DNA from: Rudaea cellulosilytica DSM 22992
GTDB taxonomy: Bacteria > Pseudomonadota > Gammaproteobacteria > Xanthomonadales > Rhodanobacteraceae
DNA: 64,000 nucleotides
Direction: 5' to 3'
NCBI RefSeq assembly: GCF_000378125.1
Contig: NZ_KB899241.1
Coordinates: 905,652-969,651 of the forward strand
Each line of letters opens with the position of its first letter. The first letter of the stretch is position 1. The position numbers were made by a program, and so were the translations under genes. Of this stretch, positions 55,516 through 64,000 are shown in pieces. The notes beneath the pieces were generated by a model. That model was not told where the DNA came from and did no database searches. It worked only from the letters and a program-made list of their open reading frames with translations.

Positions 55516-56385
55516 TTATCCGTTGCGCCGCTTGAGTCGGAGCACCGCGGAAACATCCTCGTCGCCATAGCCCTGCGTCATCAGCTCGGCGAAATCCGCC
55601 AGCGATTTGTCCAACGTCTCATGGCCGACACCGGCCGACGCCGCGAGATCGCGCGCGATGCCGAGGTCCTTGTGCATCAGGGCCAGCTTGAAGCCGACGT
55701 TGAATTCGTTGCGCATCGCCGAGGCGCCGCGCTTGTCGAGATACCAGGACTGCGCGGCGCCGCCCGAGAGCGTGGGCAACAACACCGCTGGATCGAGCCC
55801 AAGCGCTTCAGCCAGCGCGAGTCCTTCGCCAATACCCTGCATGACGCCCGCGATCACGGTCTGGTTGACCGCCTTTGTGTTCTGGCCAGCGCCAATGCCG
55901 CCCAGATGCGCGATGCGCCCCGCGTAGGCTTCGAGCACCGGCCGCACGCGCGCGAGCGCGTCCGCATCGCCGCCGACCATGATCGAGAGCTTGCCGTTCT
56001 TCGCGCCCTCGACGCCACCCGAGACGGGTGCGTCGAGAAAATCGCCGCCGGCGGCGCGCATGATCTTCTGCGCTTCGATCGCGGTCTTCGACGACACGGT
56101 CGAATGATCGATCACGATCGTGCCTGACTGCACCTGCGCTGCGATCGCGCGCGTCACCTCGAGCACGTCAGCGTCGGCCGACACGCACAGCGCGATGACG
56201 TTGCAATGTTTCGCTAGCTCGCCGGGATTCGCCGCGCCGAGCACGCCGTGTTCCTGTGCGAACGCCTGCGTCTTCGCCATGCTGCGATTGGCAACGCCGG
56301 CCAGCAGACCCGCGCGCTTCAAGTGCCCTGCCATGGCCCAGCCCATCGCACCGAGGCCGATGAATCCCGCTTTGATATCTGCCAT
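55516..56385 (-). CDS. NAD(P)-dependent beta-hydroxyacid dehydrogenase
   Basis: 289 residues of the 3-hydroxyisobutyrate/tartronate-semialdehyde reductase family. Rossmann motif GFIGLGAMGWAMAGHL, catalytic segment DAPVSGGVEGAKNGKLSIMVGG, and the lysine in GAGQNTKAVNQ. Which hydroxyacid it uses is not evident. ATG 56385 is chosen. An in-frame TTG at 56400 would overlap the speA stop as TTGA, the same coupling seen at the arfB-acyltransferase pair, and remains possible. Confidence 0.85.
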   Translation of the reverse strand: MADIKAGFIGLGAMGWAMAGHLKRAGLLAGVANRSMAKTQAFAQEHGVLGAANPGELAKHCNVIALCVSADADVLEVTRAIAAQVQSGTIVIDHSTVSSKTAIEAQKIMRAAGGDFLDAPVSGGVEGAKNGKLSIMVGGDADALARVRPVLEAYAGRIAHLGGIGAGQNTKAVNQTVIAGVMQGIGEGLALAEALGLDPAVLLPTLSGGAAQSWYLDKRGASAMRNEFNVGFKLALMHKDLGIARDLAASAGVGHETLDKSLADFAELMTQGYGDEDVSAVLRLKRRNG

Positions 56386-56396
56386 GTTCGTCTCGC

Positions 56397-58286
56397 TCAA
56401 TCCTCTGCCAAATACGTGTAACCCGTCAGCCCAGCTTCGAGCGCGGCCTCCAATCGTTTCGCTTCGTCGCCCACAATGTCCGCACGTGCAATCTTGTTCG
56501 CGTACTCGGCGCGCAGCGCGGCAAGATCGTAGCCGACGTAATCGAGCATCAGATCGGTCGTGTCGCCGCGACGCAGGTGCGAGAACTCATAGCCGCCAAC
56601 GGCAGTGAGGCGCACGTTGACGGCGTCGGTGTCACCGAACAGGTTGTGGATGTCGCCCAATGCCTCTTGATAGGCGCCGACAAGGAAGATGCCGAGGCGA
56701 TAGGTTTCGCCCTCGGCCGGCGCATGCACCGGCAGACTGACGTCGATGCCATCGGCGTCGACGTAATCGTCGATACGGCCGTCGGAGTCGCAGGTCAGGT
56801 CGGCGATGACGGCGCGGCGGTCGGGTGCGCGGTCGAGGCCGGCGATCGGCACGATCGGGAAAATCTGGTCGATCGCCCACGAATCGGGAATCGATTCGAA
56901 GATCGAGAAATTGACGAAATATTTGTCGACGAGCTTTTCGTTGAGCTCGTCGAGCGCCTGACGGTGCGCGCGCTCCTCGGGCTTGAGGCGCAGACGCAGC
57001 GCATTGACGATCGCATAGTACAGATCGTCGGCACGCGCGCGCTGGCGCAGCGTGAGCTGGCCGAGCGCGAACAGGCTATGACCTTCGCTCCAGTGATGCT
57101 GCGCTTCGTGGTACAGCTCGATCACGGAACGCTCGCCAATCTCGCCGTGAATCTCGCGCAGGCGACGCAAGACAACGGGCTCGTCGGAATCACTCGGCGG
57201 AATACGTCCCTCGGGCGCGCGCTCGATGTCGCTGACGTTAGTGACGAGCACGGCATGGTGCGCGGTCATCGCGCGACCAGTCTCGCTGATCACGTGCGGC
57301 GGCGCGAAACCGTGCTCGGCGCAGGCCTGGGCAATCGGCTCGACGATCGTCGACGCATACTGGTCAAGGCCGTAGTTGATCGAACAGGCCGAGCGCGAAC
57401 GCGTGCCTTCGTAGTCGACGCCGAGGCCGCCGCCGACGTCGACGTAGCGGATCGGCATGCCGAGCTTGCTCAGCTCGACGAAGTAGCGCGTCGCCTCGCG
57501 CATGCCGCTGGCGATGTCGCGCACATTGGAGATCTGCGAGCCCATGAATACGTGCAGCAGTTGCAGCGAGTTCGTCAGGCCGGTCGCCTTGAGCTCGTCG
57601 ATCAACGTGAGCAACTGGCGCGGGGTCAGGCCGAACTTGGATTTCTCGCCGCCCGTGTTCTGCCATTTGCCCGCGCCGAGACTGGTCAGGCGCATGCGCA
57701 CGCCGAACAGCGGTTCGACGCCGAGCGCCTTGGCTTCTTCGAGCGCCGGCTTCAGCTCGGACGGTTTTTCGATGACGATAAACACGCGCAGGCCGAGCTT
57801 GCGCCCGATCAAGGCGAGGCGCAGGTATTCGCGGTCCTTGTAGCCGTTGCAGATGACGATGCTGCCCGGATGCGCGAGCGCAAGCACCGCCATCAATTCG
57901 GGCTTCGAGCCGGCTTCGAGACCGAAGCCTTCACCGCCAGCCTGGGCGAGTTCTCCGGCCACGCCCTTCTGTTGGTTGACCTTGATCGGATAGACCGCGC
58001 TGTAGCCGCCGGCGTAGTCCCATTCCTTCATCGCCTTGGCGAACGCGCCCTGCAGGCGCGCCAAGCGATGGCGCAGGATATCGGCGAAGCGCACCAGCAA
58101 CGGTAGGCGCGAGCCCTTGGCACGGGCCGCGTCGACGATCGTGGGCAGGCTGAACGCCGGACCGTCGGCGCCGCGCGGGCGCACGAGAAGATCGCCGCTC
58201 GCGTCGACGTCGAAATAGCCTTCGCCCCAGTGCGCGATCGCGTATTGCGCGCGCGCGTCGTCGGTGGTCCAGCTCTGTTTGTTCAA
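56397..58286 (-). CDS. speA: Biosynthetic arginine decarboxylase SpeA
   Basis: About 629 residues, the length of xanthomonad SpeA. It makes agmatine from arginine for polyamine synthesis. PLP and substrate segments are recognisable: the PLP lysine YPIKVNQQ, EAGSKPELMAVLALA, HVFMGSQISNVRDI, VDVGGGLGVDYEGTRS, ISETGRAMTAHHAVL, and the C-terminal GAYQEALGDIHNLFGDT. The likely start is TTG 58286 with GGAG 7 bases before it (MNKQSWTTDDARAQYAIAHWGEGYFDV); GTG 58301 and TTG 58322 are also in frame. Divergent from speE. Confidence 0.94.
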   Translation of the reverse strand: MNKQSWTTDDARAQYAIAHWGEGYFDVDASGDLLVRPRGADGPAFSLPTIVDAARAKGSRLPLLVRFADILRHRLARLQGAFAKAMKEWDYAGGYSAVYPIKVNQQKGVAGELAQAGGEGFGLEAGSKPELMAVLALAHPGSIVICNGYKDREYLRLALIGRKLGLRVFIVIEKPSELKPALEEAKALGVEPLFGVRMRLTSLGAGKWQNTGGEKSKFGLTPRQLLTLIDELKATGLTNSLQLLHVFMGSQISNVRDIASGMREATRYFVELSKLGMPIRYVDVGGGLGVDYEGTRSRSACSINYGLDQYASTIVEPIAQACAEHGFAPPHVISETGRAMTAHHAVLVTNVSDIERAPEGRIPPSDSDEPVVLRRLREIHGEIGERSVIELYHEAQHHWSEGHSLFALGQLTLRQRARADDLYYAIVNALRLRLKPEERAHRQALDELNEKLVDKYFVNFSIFESIPDSWAIDQIFPIVPIAGLDRAPDRRAVIADLTCDSDGRIDDYVDADGIDVSLPVHAPAEGETYRLGIFLVGAYQEALGDIHNLFGDTDAVNVRLTAVGGYEFSHLRRGDTTDLMLDYVGYDLAALRAEYANKIARADIVGDEAKRLEAALEAGLTGYTYLAED

Positions 58287-58331
58287 TACCTTGCTCCACA
58301 CGGCGCACCAAGCCGGCGCCAAAGAACGCGT

Positions 58332-58337
58332 ATTGTA
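58332..58337 (-). promoter_or_regulatory. Possible -10 element for speA
   Basis: On the minus strand this reads TACAAT, about 45 bases before the proposed speA start. No convincing -35 partner is visible at standard spacing. The matching element for speE stands 45 bases away on the other strand. Confidence 0.3.
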
Positions 58338-58381
58338 ACGGCCTAGTTCTGCCGTTGCGTGTCCTTGTCATTCGCAGCGGC

Positions 58382-58387
58382 TACAAT
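58382..58387 (+). promoter_or_regulatory. Possible -10 element for speE
   Basis: TACAAT about 35 bases before the speE start. The only TTG-rich box nearby (TTGTCA) is too close for a normal -35, so this may rely on another sigma or activator, or be chance. Confidence 0.3.
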
Positions 58388-58421
58388 CGCGCCCCTTCCC
58401 CTTTTTGCCCGCGGAATGCCC

Positions 58422-59279
58422 ATGTCGAACGAACACACCTTTTGGTTCAACGAAGAGCACGACTACTCCGGCTCGTCGATCGGCTTTCGCGTGACGAAAA
58501 AGTTACACGAGGAAAAGACGCCGTTCCAGACGATCGCGATCTACGACACGACCGACTGGGGCAAGCTCATGACCATCGACGGCTGCATGATGGTCAGCAC
58601 GCGCGACAATTTCTTCTATCACGAGATGATGTCGCACCCGGCGCTGTACACGCATGCGAATCCGAAGAACGTCGTCATCATCGGCGGCGGCGACTGCGGC
58701 ACGCTGCGCGAGGTGCTCAAGCACAAGGGTGTCGAGAGCGCGATCCAGGTCGAGATCGACGAACAGGTGACGCGCCTGGCCGAGAAGTATTTCCCCGAGC
58801 TGTGCGAGTCGAATAATGATCCGCGCGCCCAGCTGCTGTTCATTGACGGCATCAAATGGATGGCCGAGGCGAAGCCTGAATCGCTCGACGTCATCATCAT
58901 CGATTCGACCGACCCGATCGGGCCGGCCGAAGGCCTGTTCAACGCGGCGTTCTACGCGACCTGCCTCAAAGCGTTGCGCCCCGACGGCATCATTGTGCAG
59001 CAGAGCGAATCGCCGCTGGCGCACCTGCCGTTGCTCACCGACATCCGCAGCGCGCTGACCACGGCCGGCTTCGAATCGCTGCACACGATCTGCTTCCCGC
59101 AGCCGTGCTATCCGTCCGGCTGGTGGAGCGGCACGCTGGCGCGCAAGCGCGGCAAGCTCGACGCATTCCGCGAAACCGATGTGGCCGCAAAGCCGTTCGC
59201 GACTCAGTACTACAACCTCGACATCCACAAGGCCGCGCTCGCGCAGCCGGAGTTCCTCAAGCGCGCTTTCGGCGGCTGA
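58422..59279 (+). CDS. speE: Polyamine aminopropyltransferase (spermidine synthase) SpeE
   Basis: 285 residues. It transfers the aminopropyl group of decarboxylated S-adenosylmethionine to putrescine. It starts MSNEHTFWFNEEHDYSGSSIGF. The methyltransferase-fold motif is GGGDCGTLREVLKHKG, with Cys for the usual second-glycine position, as in related xanthomonads. The catalytic segment DSTDPIGPAEGLF and the C-terminal QPCYPSGWWSGT follow. ATG 58416 two codons upstream is an alternative. SpeA and SpeE are divergent; speB and speD are not in the window. Confidence 0.95.
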   Translation: MSNEHTFWFNEEHDYSGSSIGFRVTKKLHEEKTPFQTIAIYDTTDWGKLMTIDGCMMVSTRDNFFYHEMMSHPALYTHANPKNVVIIGGGDCGTLREVLKHKGVESAIQVEIDEQVTRLAEKYFPELCESNNDPRAQLLFIDGIKWMAEAKPESLDVIIIDSTDPIGPAEGLFNAAFYATCLKALRPDGIIVQQSESPLAHLPLLTDIRSALTTAGFESLHTICFPQPCYPSGWWSGTLARKRGKLDAFRETDVAAKPFATQYYNLDIHKAALAQPEFLKRAFGG

Positions 59280-59280
59280 T

Positions 59281-59598
59281 TCATTCGCGCTGCGCCCGCC
59301 TCGCCCGCCAGCGCGCCCAACATGCGCTGGCATGGAAATCGAAGCGGTCGAGCCAGCGTGCAATGAGCAGCGATTCACCGGCAATCAGCGCCGCGCCGAT
59401 AGCCATCACGAGCAGGCCCGGTCCCGGCGTCACCAGCATGAGGATGCCGGTCAGGAAAACCAGCACGCCGCCGATTACGGCAAAAATTGTGCGCGCCGGG
59501 TGCGGATGTGCCTGCCGCCGGCGGTGTTGGCGGCGGAAGCGCGTGCCGCTGCGCGAAGCGAGAAATGCGCGCAAATGCGCGCGCAGCCAATCGAACAT
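59281..59598 (-). CDS. Small PGPGW-type membrane protein
   Basis: 105 residues. A basic N-terminal part (FLASRSGTRFRRQHRRRQAH) is followed by two hydrophobic stretches around TPGPGLLVMAIGAALIAGE, the PGPGW-family core. The C-terminus is again basic and Trp-rich (CWARWRARRAQRE). Function unknown. It ends one base after the speE stop, tail to tail. The longer frame upstream is antisense to the next gene. Confidence 0.78.
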   Translation of the reverse strand: MFDWLRAHLRAFLASRSGTRFRRQHRRRQAHPHPARTIFAVIGGVLVFLTGILMLVTPGPGLLVMAIGAALIAGESLLIARWLDRFDFHASACWARWRARRAQRE

Positions 59599-59758
59599 GT
59601 TCGGTCCATCGTGGGTCCTGTTGTTGTGATGCCGTCGCGCGCGACGAAGTTCAAGTCCCCGTTTGCGGCATTTGATGGACGCAAGCTGAACCGCTTGCCG
59701 CGGCCGCCTCCGGCATGCGGTTACACTTGACGGCCGTATCGTTTCGGAAAGGACGGCC

Positions 59759-60913
59759 ATGTCTCGCATCACGACCCTGATTTTCGCCGCCTGCGCCGTG
59801 GCCGGCGCGGGCCATGCCCCGATCGCCGCCGCGCAGGATGCCGCAGCGGCACCCAAAGTCGCCGCAACGGCGCCGGCGAAGAAGGCCGCGGCAGCAAAAG
59901 CGGCCGCGGAAAAGAAACCGGAAACCGCGGCGGCGCCGGCCGAAGACGAGGCATTCAAGCTGTTCCGCCGCGACCTGATCAACCTGCTCGCGCTGAGCGG
60001 CGATGCGCGCAAGCAGATCGCGGCGGCACAGTTCGCCGCACCCGACCAGAAGGACTCCACGCGCTCTGCGGTCAAGAAGACGCCGGCGCTGGTCAAGCGC
60101 GCGCTCGAACTCGGTCCGCAGGATCCGCTCGTGCTCTGGATCGCCGCCTCGAACGCCTGTCTGGACAAGCCGGGCTGCGCCGATCCCGCTGCGTTGAAGA
60201 CGCTGCAAGGCATCGACGCGGACAACACAGCGGTCTGGCTGCTTTCCTGGCCTGCCGACGACAATGCGGGGATGCAGCGCGCCAGCGTCATGCGCATGGC
60301 GCAGACGCAGCGCTACAACGACTACTGGGGCACCGACGTCGCCGCGCTCTATCGCGCGCTGGAGATCCTGCCGGTGCCAAAGGAAATCGTCGCGCTCGGC
60401 CTGAGTTCGGAAAGCGCACGGATCAATTTCGCCACCTCGATCGCAAGCGCCTTCCTGCCCGTGCCGCTGCAGCGTCTGCACCAGTTCTGCACCACGCTCG
60501 ACGCGGCCAAGGACGAGGCTGCTGTGGCCGATTGCATCGCCGTAGCGCGCAAGCTCGAGGCCGGCGGCACGTTCGTCGCCCAGGGCATCGGCTTCGCCAT
60601 CGAGGAAGCGCTGTTGCAGCCCGGCGTCGACAAGGACGTGATGGGTGCGCGCCGGCGCTCGGCCGCGTGGCAGAAGGAGAAGTTCATGGAACTTTCCGGA
60701 CGCTTCTCGCGCGAACCCGCGCTAGCACAAGCCTATGTCGATGCGCTGGAAAAGGAGCCGGACGCGTCCGCCGCGCTGATCGCCTTCCTGCGCGGACAGA
60801 AGCAACATACCGACCCGCCCGGCGATTGGCAGCCGGCGCCGCCGCCGAAGGCGGCGGATGCGCTGACCTCACCCGCACCCTCGCCCCCACCCCCACCGGC
60901 CGCGCAACCCTAG
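59759..60913 (+). CDS. Exported helical hypothetical protein
   Basis: 384 residues. A signal peptide (cleavage near PIAAAQDA) precedes a low-complexity Ala/Lys/Pro stretch (about 28-65). A helical domain of about 270 residues follows, with two cysteines (SNACLDKPGCADP) early and two more (LHQFCTT, DCIAVA) later. The C-terminus is Pro-rich. I do not recognise a family. An Ala-rich segment such as this is common in proteins anchored near the cell wall. Confidence 0.6.
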   Translation: MSRITTLIFAACAVAGAGHAPIAAAQDAAAAPKVAATAPAKKAAAAKAAAEKKPETAAAPAEDEAFKLFRRDLINLLALSGDARKQIAAAQFAAPDQKDSTRSAVKKTPALVKRALELGPQDPLVLWIAASNACLDKPGCADPAALKTLQGIDADNTAVWLLSWPADDNAGMQRASVMRMAQTQRYNDYWGTDVAALYRALEILPVPKEIVALGLSSESARINFATSIASAFLPVPLQRLHQFCTTLDAAKDEAAVADCIAVARKLEAGGTFVAQGIGFAIEEALLQPGVDKDVMGARRRSAAWQKEKFMELSGRFSREPALAQAYVDALEKEPDASAALIAFLRGQKQHTDPPGDWQPAPPPKAADALTSPAPSPPPPPAAQP

Positions 60914-60971
60914 CCGGCGTCCGGGCTTGACGTGTACTCTTGGGAAACGAACGTTCTCCAGGAGTAGCGCG

Positions 60972-61604
60972 ATGCTCAAGATTCTGGTGGCTAATTCGAA
61001 AGGTGGTTGCGGCAAGTCCACGATCGCCACCAACCTCGCCGCGCACTACGCGCAGGACGGCAAGAATACGCTGCTCGTCGATGCCGACCGCCAGGGCTCG
61101 AGCCAGAGCTGGTGCGAGAAGCGCGCCGGCTACACGACGCCGGTGCTGCCGCTGGCCGGCACGCGGTCGGACTGGCGCTCGCACGTGCCGAAGGGTACCC
61201 AACGCCTCGTCGTCGACGCGCCGGCGGCGATCCGGCCGCAGGATGTCGACGCCTTCCTCGACGACATCGATGCGGTGCTGATCCCGGTGCTGCCTTCGCG
61301 CATCGACCTCGAAGCAAGCCAGCATTTCATCGACGGCGTCGTTGCGCTGCCGCGGGTCAAGCGCGGCAAGGTTGCGGTCGGCATCGTCGCCAACCGGCTC
61401 AAGCCGTGGACGACCGCCTCGCAACTGGCGATCGAGGAGATGAAGGCACTGCCGTTTCCGCTCGTTGCGCAGATCCGCGATTCGCAGGCTTACGTGCTCA
61501 TGGCCGGCCTTGGCAGGAGTATCTTCGACTACTCCTCCGAGACCGTGCGCTCGCATCAGGAAGACTGGAACAAACTGTTGCGTTGGCTGAAGAAGCTTGG
61601 CTGA
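60972..61604 (+). CDS. ParA family ATPase (orphan)
   Basis: 210 residues of the MinD/ParA class. The deviant Walker A is KGGCGKST (residues 10-17), DADRQGSS follows, DAPAAIRP is the Walker A'-type segment, and ANRL appears in the C-terminal half. AGGAG lies 8 bases before the ATG. No parB or parS is adjacent; small chromosomal orphan ParAs position cellular cargo (chemoreceptors, cell poles). The cargo is not evident. It follows the exported protein by about 60 bases. Confidence 0.88.
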   Translation: MLKILVANSKGGCGKSTIATNLAAHYAQDGKNTLLVDADRQGSSQSWCEKRAGYTTPVLPLAGTRSDWRSHVPKGTQRLVVDAPAAIRPQDVDAFLDDIDAVLIPVLPSRIDLEASQHFIDGVVALPRVKRGKVAVGIVANRLKPWTTASQLAIEEMKALPFPLVAQIRDSQAYVLMAGLGRSIFDYSSETVRSHQEDWNKLLRWLKKLG

Positions 61605-61682
61605 TCCCGGTCACGGCCGACCGCTGCACACGATGCCTTGATCCCGTTTCTATCATCGACTTTTACAAACCCGGACACAGGC

Positions 61683-62147
61683 ATGACCCGAGAACTGATC
61701 CTGCTGCGGCATGCCCACGCCGAGAGCGCCAAAGCTGGCGGCGACGACGCGACGCGGCCGCTTTCCGCGCGAGGTATCACCGAAGCCGAAGACGCCGGCG
61801 CCTGGCTGCGCGAGCACCACGCGCTGCCCGCGCGCGTGCTCTGCTCGCCCGCGCAACGCGCGCGGCAAACCCTCGAGCGCGCGCTCGGCGAGGTCGGCGC
61901 GATGCTCGAACCGCGCATCTACGACGCGACCGCGGGCGGCTTGATCGCGCTGATCGACGAGCACGTCGATGTCGGGCGCCTGCTTTTGGTCGGCCACAAT
62001 CCCGGCTTCGAGACCGTCGTCGCCCTACTGACAACCGGCCAGTCGGGCGACTTCCGCGGCATGCCGCCGGGCGGTATCGCCTGGATCGAACTCGCCGGCG
62101 CAGCCGAGCCAGGCGCCGGCAGGCTCAAGGCATTCTGGGCGCCCTGA
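61683..62147 (+). CDS. sixA: Phosphohistidine phosphatase SixA
   Basis: 154 residues of the histidine-phosphatase superfamily: LLRHAHAE near the N-terminus supplies the catalytic His, CSPAQRARQTLE and LLVGHNPGFE complete the site. SixA dephosphorylates histidine phosphotransfer proteins or phosphocarriers. ATG 61683 is chosen because the conserved strand begins there. Confidence 0.88.
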   Translation: MTRELILLRHAHAESAKAGGDDATRPLSARGITEAEDAGAWLREHHALPARVLCSPAQRARQTLERALGEVGAMLEPRIYDATAGGLIALIDEHVDVGRLLLVGHNPGFETVVALLTTGQSGDFRGMPPGGIAWIELAGAAEPGAGRLKAFWAP

Positions 62148-62186
62148 AGTGGCAGACCCGGTCATCCTGGGCAGGCAACGCCAGAC

Positions 62187-62831
62187 ATGACGACAAACCC
62201 CAGTCCGACGATCACAGCACAGCCGATGCGGGCGACCGCAACTGGCGCTGCGCTCGTCGGCCTGCTGCTCGGTCTTTGCACTTTCCCCGTCGCGGCGGAC
62301 GCCGCGGAACGCTATCAGCAGCTGGCGCTCGACACGGCCCGCTCGCATGTTGACTTCGAAGTGAAGGTGCTCTGGCTGGTCGGCGTGCACGGCCGCTTCG
62401 GCAACGTGCATGGCATGATCACGCTGGATCATTTTCGCAACGCGGCGACGGTCGAGGCGCAGATCGATGCGGGTGTTGTCACGATGCGCAACCGCAGCCA
62501 CGAGGAGTGGGTCAAGTCGGAGGAATTCTTCGACGCCGAGCATTATCCGCAGATCACCTTCGTCTCCGACGCAATCCCGTTGCAGCGCCTGCAAATGGGC
62601 GGCGACATCGACGGCATGCTCACCCTGCGCGGCGTCAGCAGGCGCGTGCGTTTCGAACTGGCCAAACCCGACTGCCCCGCGACGAGCGGCGACGACTGCC
62701 CGCTCGAGGCTGAAGGCAGCATCCATCGCAGCGACTTCGGCATGAGCTCGCGCCGCGGCACACTGTCCGACAAGGTCGAGCTGAGCTTCTCGATCGCAAC
62801 CCGACCGATGGCCGACGGTGCACGACGGTGA
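62187..62831 (+). CDS. YceI family periplasmic protein
   Basis: 214 residues with a signal peptide (cleavage near ADAAE) and the YceI lipocalin-like barrel: LDTARSHVDFEVKVL, then HGRFGNVHGMITLD and the C-terminal DFGMSSRRGTLSDKVEL. These proteins bind polyisoprenoid lipids; the ligand here is not known. A start 13 codons downstream at MRATATG is possible. Confidence 0.88.
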   Translation: MTTNPSPTITAQPMRATATGAALVGLLLGLCTFPVAADAAERYQQLALDTARSHVDFEVKVLWLVGVHGRFGNVHGMITLDHFRNAATVEAQIDAGVVTMRNRSHEEWVKSEEFFDAEHYPQITFVSDAIPLQRLQMGGDIDGMLTLRGVSRRVRFELAKPDCPATSGDDCPLEAEGSIHRSDFGMSSRRGTLSDKVELSFSIATRPMADGARR

Positions 62832-62868
62832 TGATGCCAAACGATCAAAATCCCTTTCTTTTGCCCTT

Positions 62869-64000
62869 GTGCTTCTGAGTCCACGCAGCGCCCTCGTAGT
62901 CGCACTGGTCGCCGTGTTGACAGCGCTGGCCGGCTGCGCCGTCGATCCGATTCATGCACGCCGCGCCGCGGCGACGGCGAGCGCCGCGCAGGATCGCACA
63001 TTGGACTGCGCGCCCGAACGCATCGATGCCTGCGCGATCGACACGCCGTACCGCAGCCTCGTCGCTTCGGCGTTGCAGCAGTCGACAGCAACCGCGCCCG
63101 TGCACTTCGTCAACCTGATCGAACGCGGCGAGGATGCCTTGTTGCTGCGCATCCACTTGATCCGCAGCGCGCGACGCAGCATCGAGATCCAGACCTTCAT
63201 CTTCAGCGAGGACGATGCCGGCACGCTCGTGCTCGACGAACTGGTGAAGGCCGCGCGGCGCGGCGTCCAGGTGCGCGTGATCGCCGACCAGCTGTTCTCG
63301 CTCGATGACGCGAATCTCTATGCGGCACTCGCGCGCGCGCATGCGAACTTCGAGTTCCGCGTCTACAACCCGACCCTGCACAAGGCCTCGACGCCGCCGC
63401 TCGAGTTCGCCGCCGGCGTGCTCTGCTGCTTCTGGCGCTTCAACCAGCGCATGCACGACAAGATGCTGCTCGTCGACGACGAAATCGGCGTTGTCGGCGG
63501 GCGCAACTACGAGAATCGCTACTACGACTGGGACAGCGAGTTCGACTATCGCGATCGCGACCTGCTCGCTGCCGGCCCGGTCGGCGCGGCCATGCGCACC
63601 TCGTTCGATGCGTTCTGGAACTCCGCCTATGCCGTGCCGTTGAGCCACTTGCGCGACGTCGCCGGTAGCATCCTCGATGCCGGCGTCGCCGCGCCCGGCT
63701 ACGCCCTGCACGCCTACCGCAACGCGGCGCGCGTTGCCGAACTGTCGCGACGCGCGGACGATGCGGAGTTCATCCGCGCGCGCTTCGTCGACACGGCGCT
63801 GCGCGTCGGCCGCGTCGACTATTTTTCCGACGTACCCGGCAAACCCGCGCCTGCAACGGCCCGGCGCGAATCCACGCGCCCGCTCGCCGCCTTGCTGCGC
63901 GCGGCGAAATCCGAGATCGTGCTGCAGACGCCCTATCTCGTGCTCAGCACGACCGCGAAGGGCATCTTCCGCGAGCTGCATAAGCGCGCGTCGCCGCCGC
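62869..64000 (+). CDS. Phospholipase D/cardiolipin-synthase-type lipoprotein, 3'-truncated
   Basis: 377 visible residues; the C-terminus lies beyond the window. A hydrophobic signal ends LTALAGC (lipobox Cys 23). A PLD unit follows, with RSIEIQTFIFSEDDAG and the first HKD motif HDKMLLVDDE. A second PLD-type repeat begins near SEIVLQTPYLVLST, but its HKD is past the edge. The pattern resembles ClsC-like cardiolipin synthases or secreted PLDs. No ATG is in frame; GTG 62869 is the likely start, since the frame is closed to any ATG upstream. Confidence 0.85.
   Translation, partial: MLLSPRSALVVALVAVLTALAGCAVDPIHARRAAATASAAQDRTLDCAPERIDACAIDTPYRSLVASALQQSTATAPVHFVNLIERGEDALLLRIHLIRSARRSIEIQTFIFSEDDAGTLVLDELVKAARRGVQVRVIADQLFSLDDANLYAALARAHANFEFRVYNPTLHKASTPPLEFAAGVLCCFWRFNQRMHDKMLLVDDEIGVVGGRNYENRYYDWDSEFDYRDRDLLAAGPVGAAMRTSFDAFWNSAYAVPLSHLRDVAGSILDAGVAAPGYALHAYRNAARVAELSRRADDAEFIRARFVDTALRVGRVDYFSDVPGKPAPATARRESTRPLAALLRAAKSEIVLQTPYLVLSTTAKGIFRELHKRASPP

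Noticed and set aside
58341-58400. Full sigma-70 promoter for speE
   Set aside because: A TACAAT box is present but no -35 at proper spacing, so only the -10 is reported with low confidence.
61683-62147. RHA instead of RHG in the SixA active site, considered as a defect
   Set aside because: RHA is common in this superfamily; the catalytic histidine is kept.

Overview
The window is GC-rich, densely packed bacterial chromosome. Gene content and order point to a gammaproteobacterium of the Xanthomonadales (Lysobacterales), probably close to Rhodanobacteraceae. The grounds are a pyrophosphate-type phosphofructokinase divergent from a LID-less adenylate kinase, mpl beside an inner-membrane protein, secB-gpsA, lptM-dapF-DUF484-xerC, biosynthetic speA divergent from speE, and an argD close to xanthomonad ArgD. 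This placement comes from recalled gene families, not from a search. No rRNA or tRNA gene, phage, IS transposase or CRISPR array was seen.

Layout. 0-8.1 kb: the end of a GloVer-repeat protein, a DUF2277 protein, truC, a secreted DUF6624-like protein, the ubiquinone pair ubiJ-ubiB, an OleD-like reductase and a large secreted esterase-like protein. 8.1-14.3 kb: a complete minus-strand urease operon, ureD-cupin-ureABC-ureEFG-hupE/ureJ, with many overlapping stop/start codons. 14.4-20.4 kb: envelope lipoproteins, a two-unit M16 peptidase, two tandem small exported paralogues, trmL and a protein with a C-terminal sorting-like tail. 20.4-28.9 kb: gpsA, secB, rhodanese, hemD, xerC, DUF484, dapF and lptM. 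29-36 kb: an AraC regulator divergent from a fosmidomycin-resistance-type MFS pump, an SPFH membrane protein and a sterol-desaturase-type hydroxylase. 36-46.8 kb: a fused 1184-residue indolepyruvate oxidoreductase, a glycosyltransferase, acyltransferase-arfB, pfp/adk and mpl. 46.8-51.4 kb: a looser, less GC-rich accessory patch with a frameshifted dihydrofolate-reductase-like pseudogene, a cupin, a YdeI-like protein, an exported catalase-like peroxidase, a helix-turn-helix protein and an HU-like protein. 51.4-64 kb: a LON-domain protein, SDR, glyoxalase-like protein, argD, the divergent polyamine genes speA and speE, an orphan ParA, sixA, a YceI protein and a phospholipase-D-type lipoprotein cut by the window edge.

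The most unusual signal is a dispersed intergenic element of about 60 bp, present seven times. Each copy carries two hairpins (the second is degenerate in the two urease-operon copies). In one orientation the loops or central segments read ANGGA(T/C), resembling the CsrA/RsmA recognition core. Paired compensatory changes in the stems argue that structure is being kept. Three copies lie in sense just upstream of start codons (ureA, the urease-operon cupin, the glyoxalase-like gene), with the downstream Shine-Dalgarno right after the second hairpin. Two of these flank the cupin inside the urease operon as direct repeats. Two others form a 65-bp tandem pair where many relatives have grxC.
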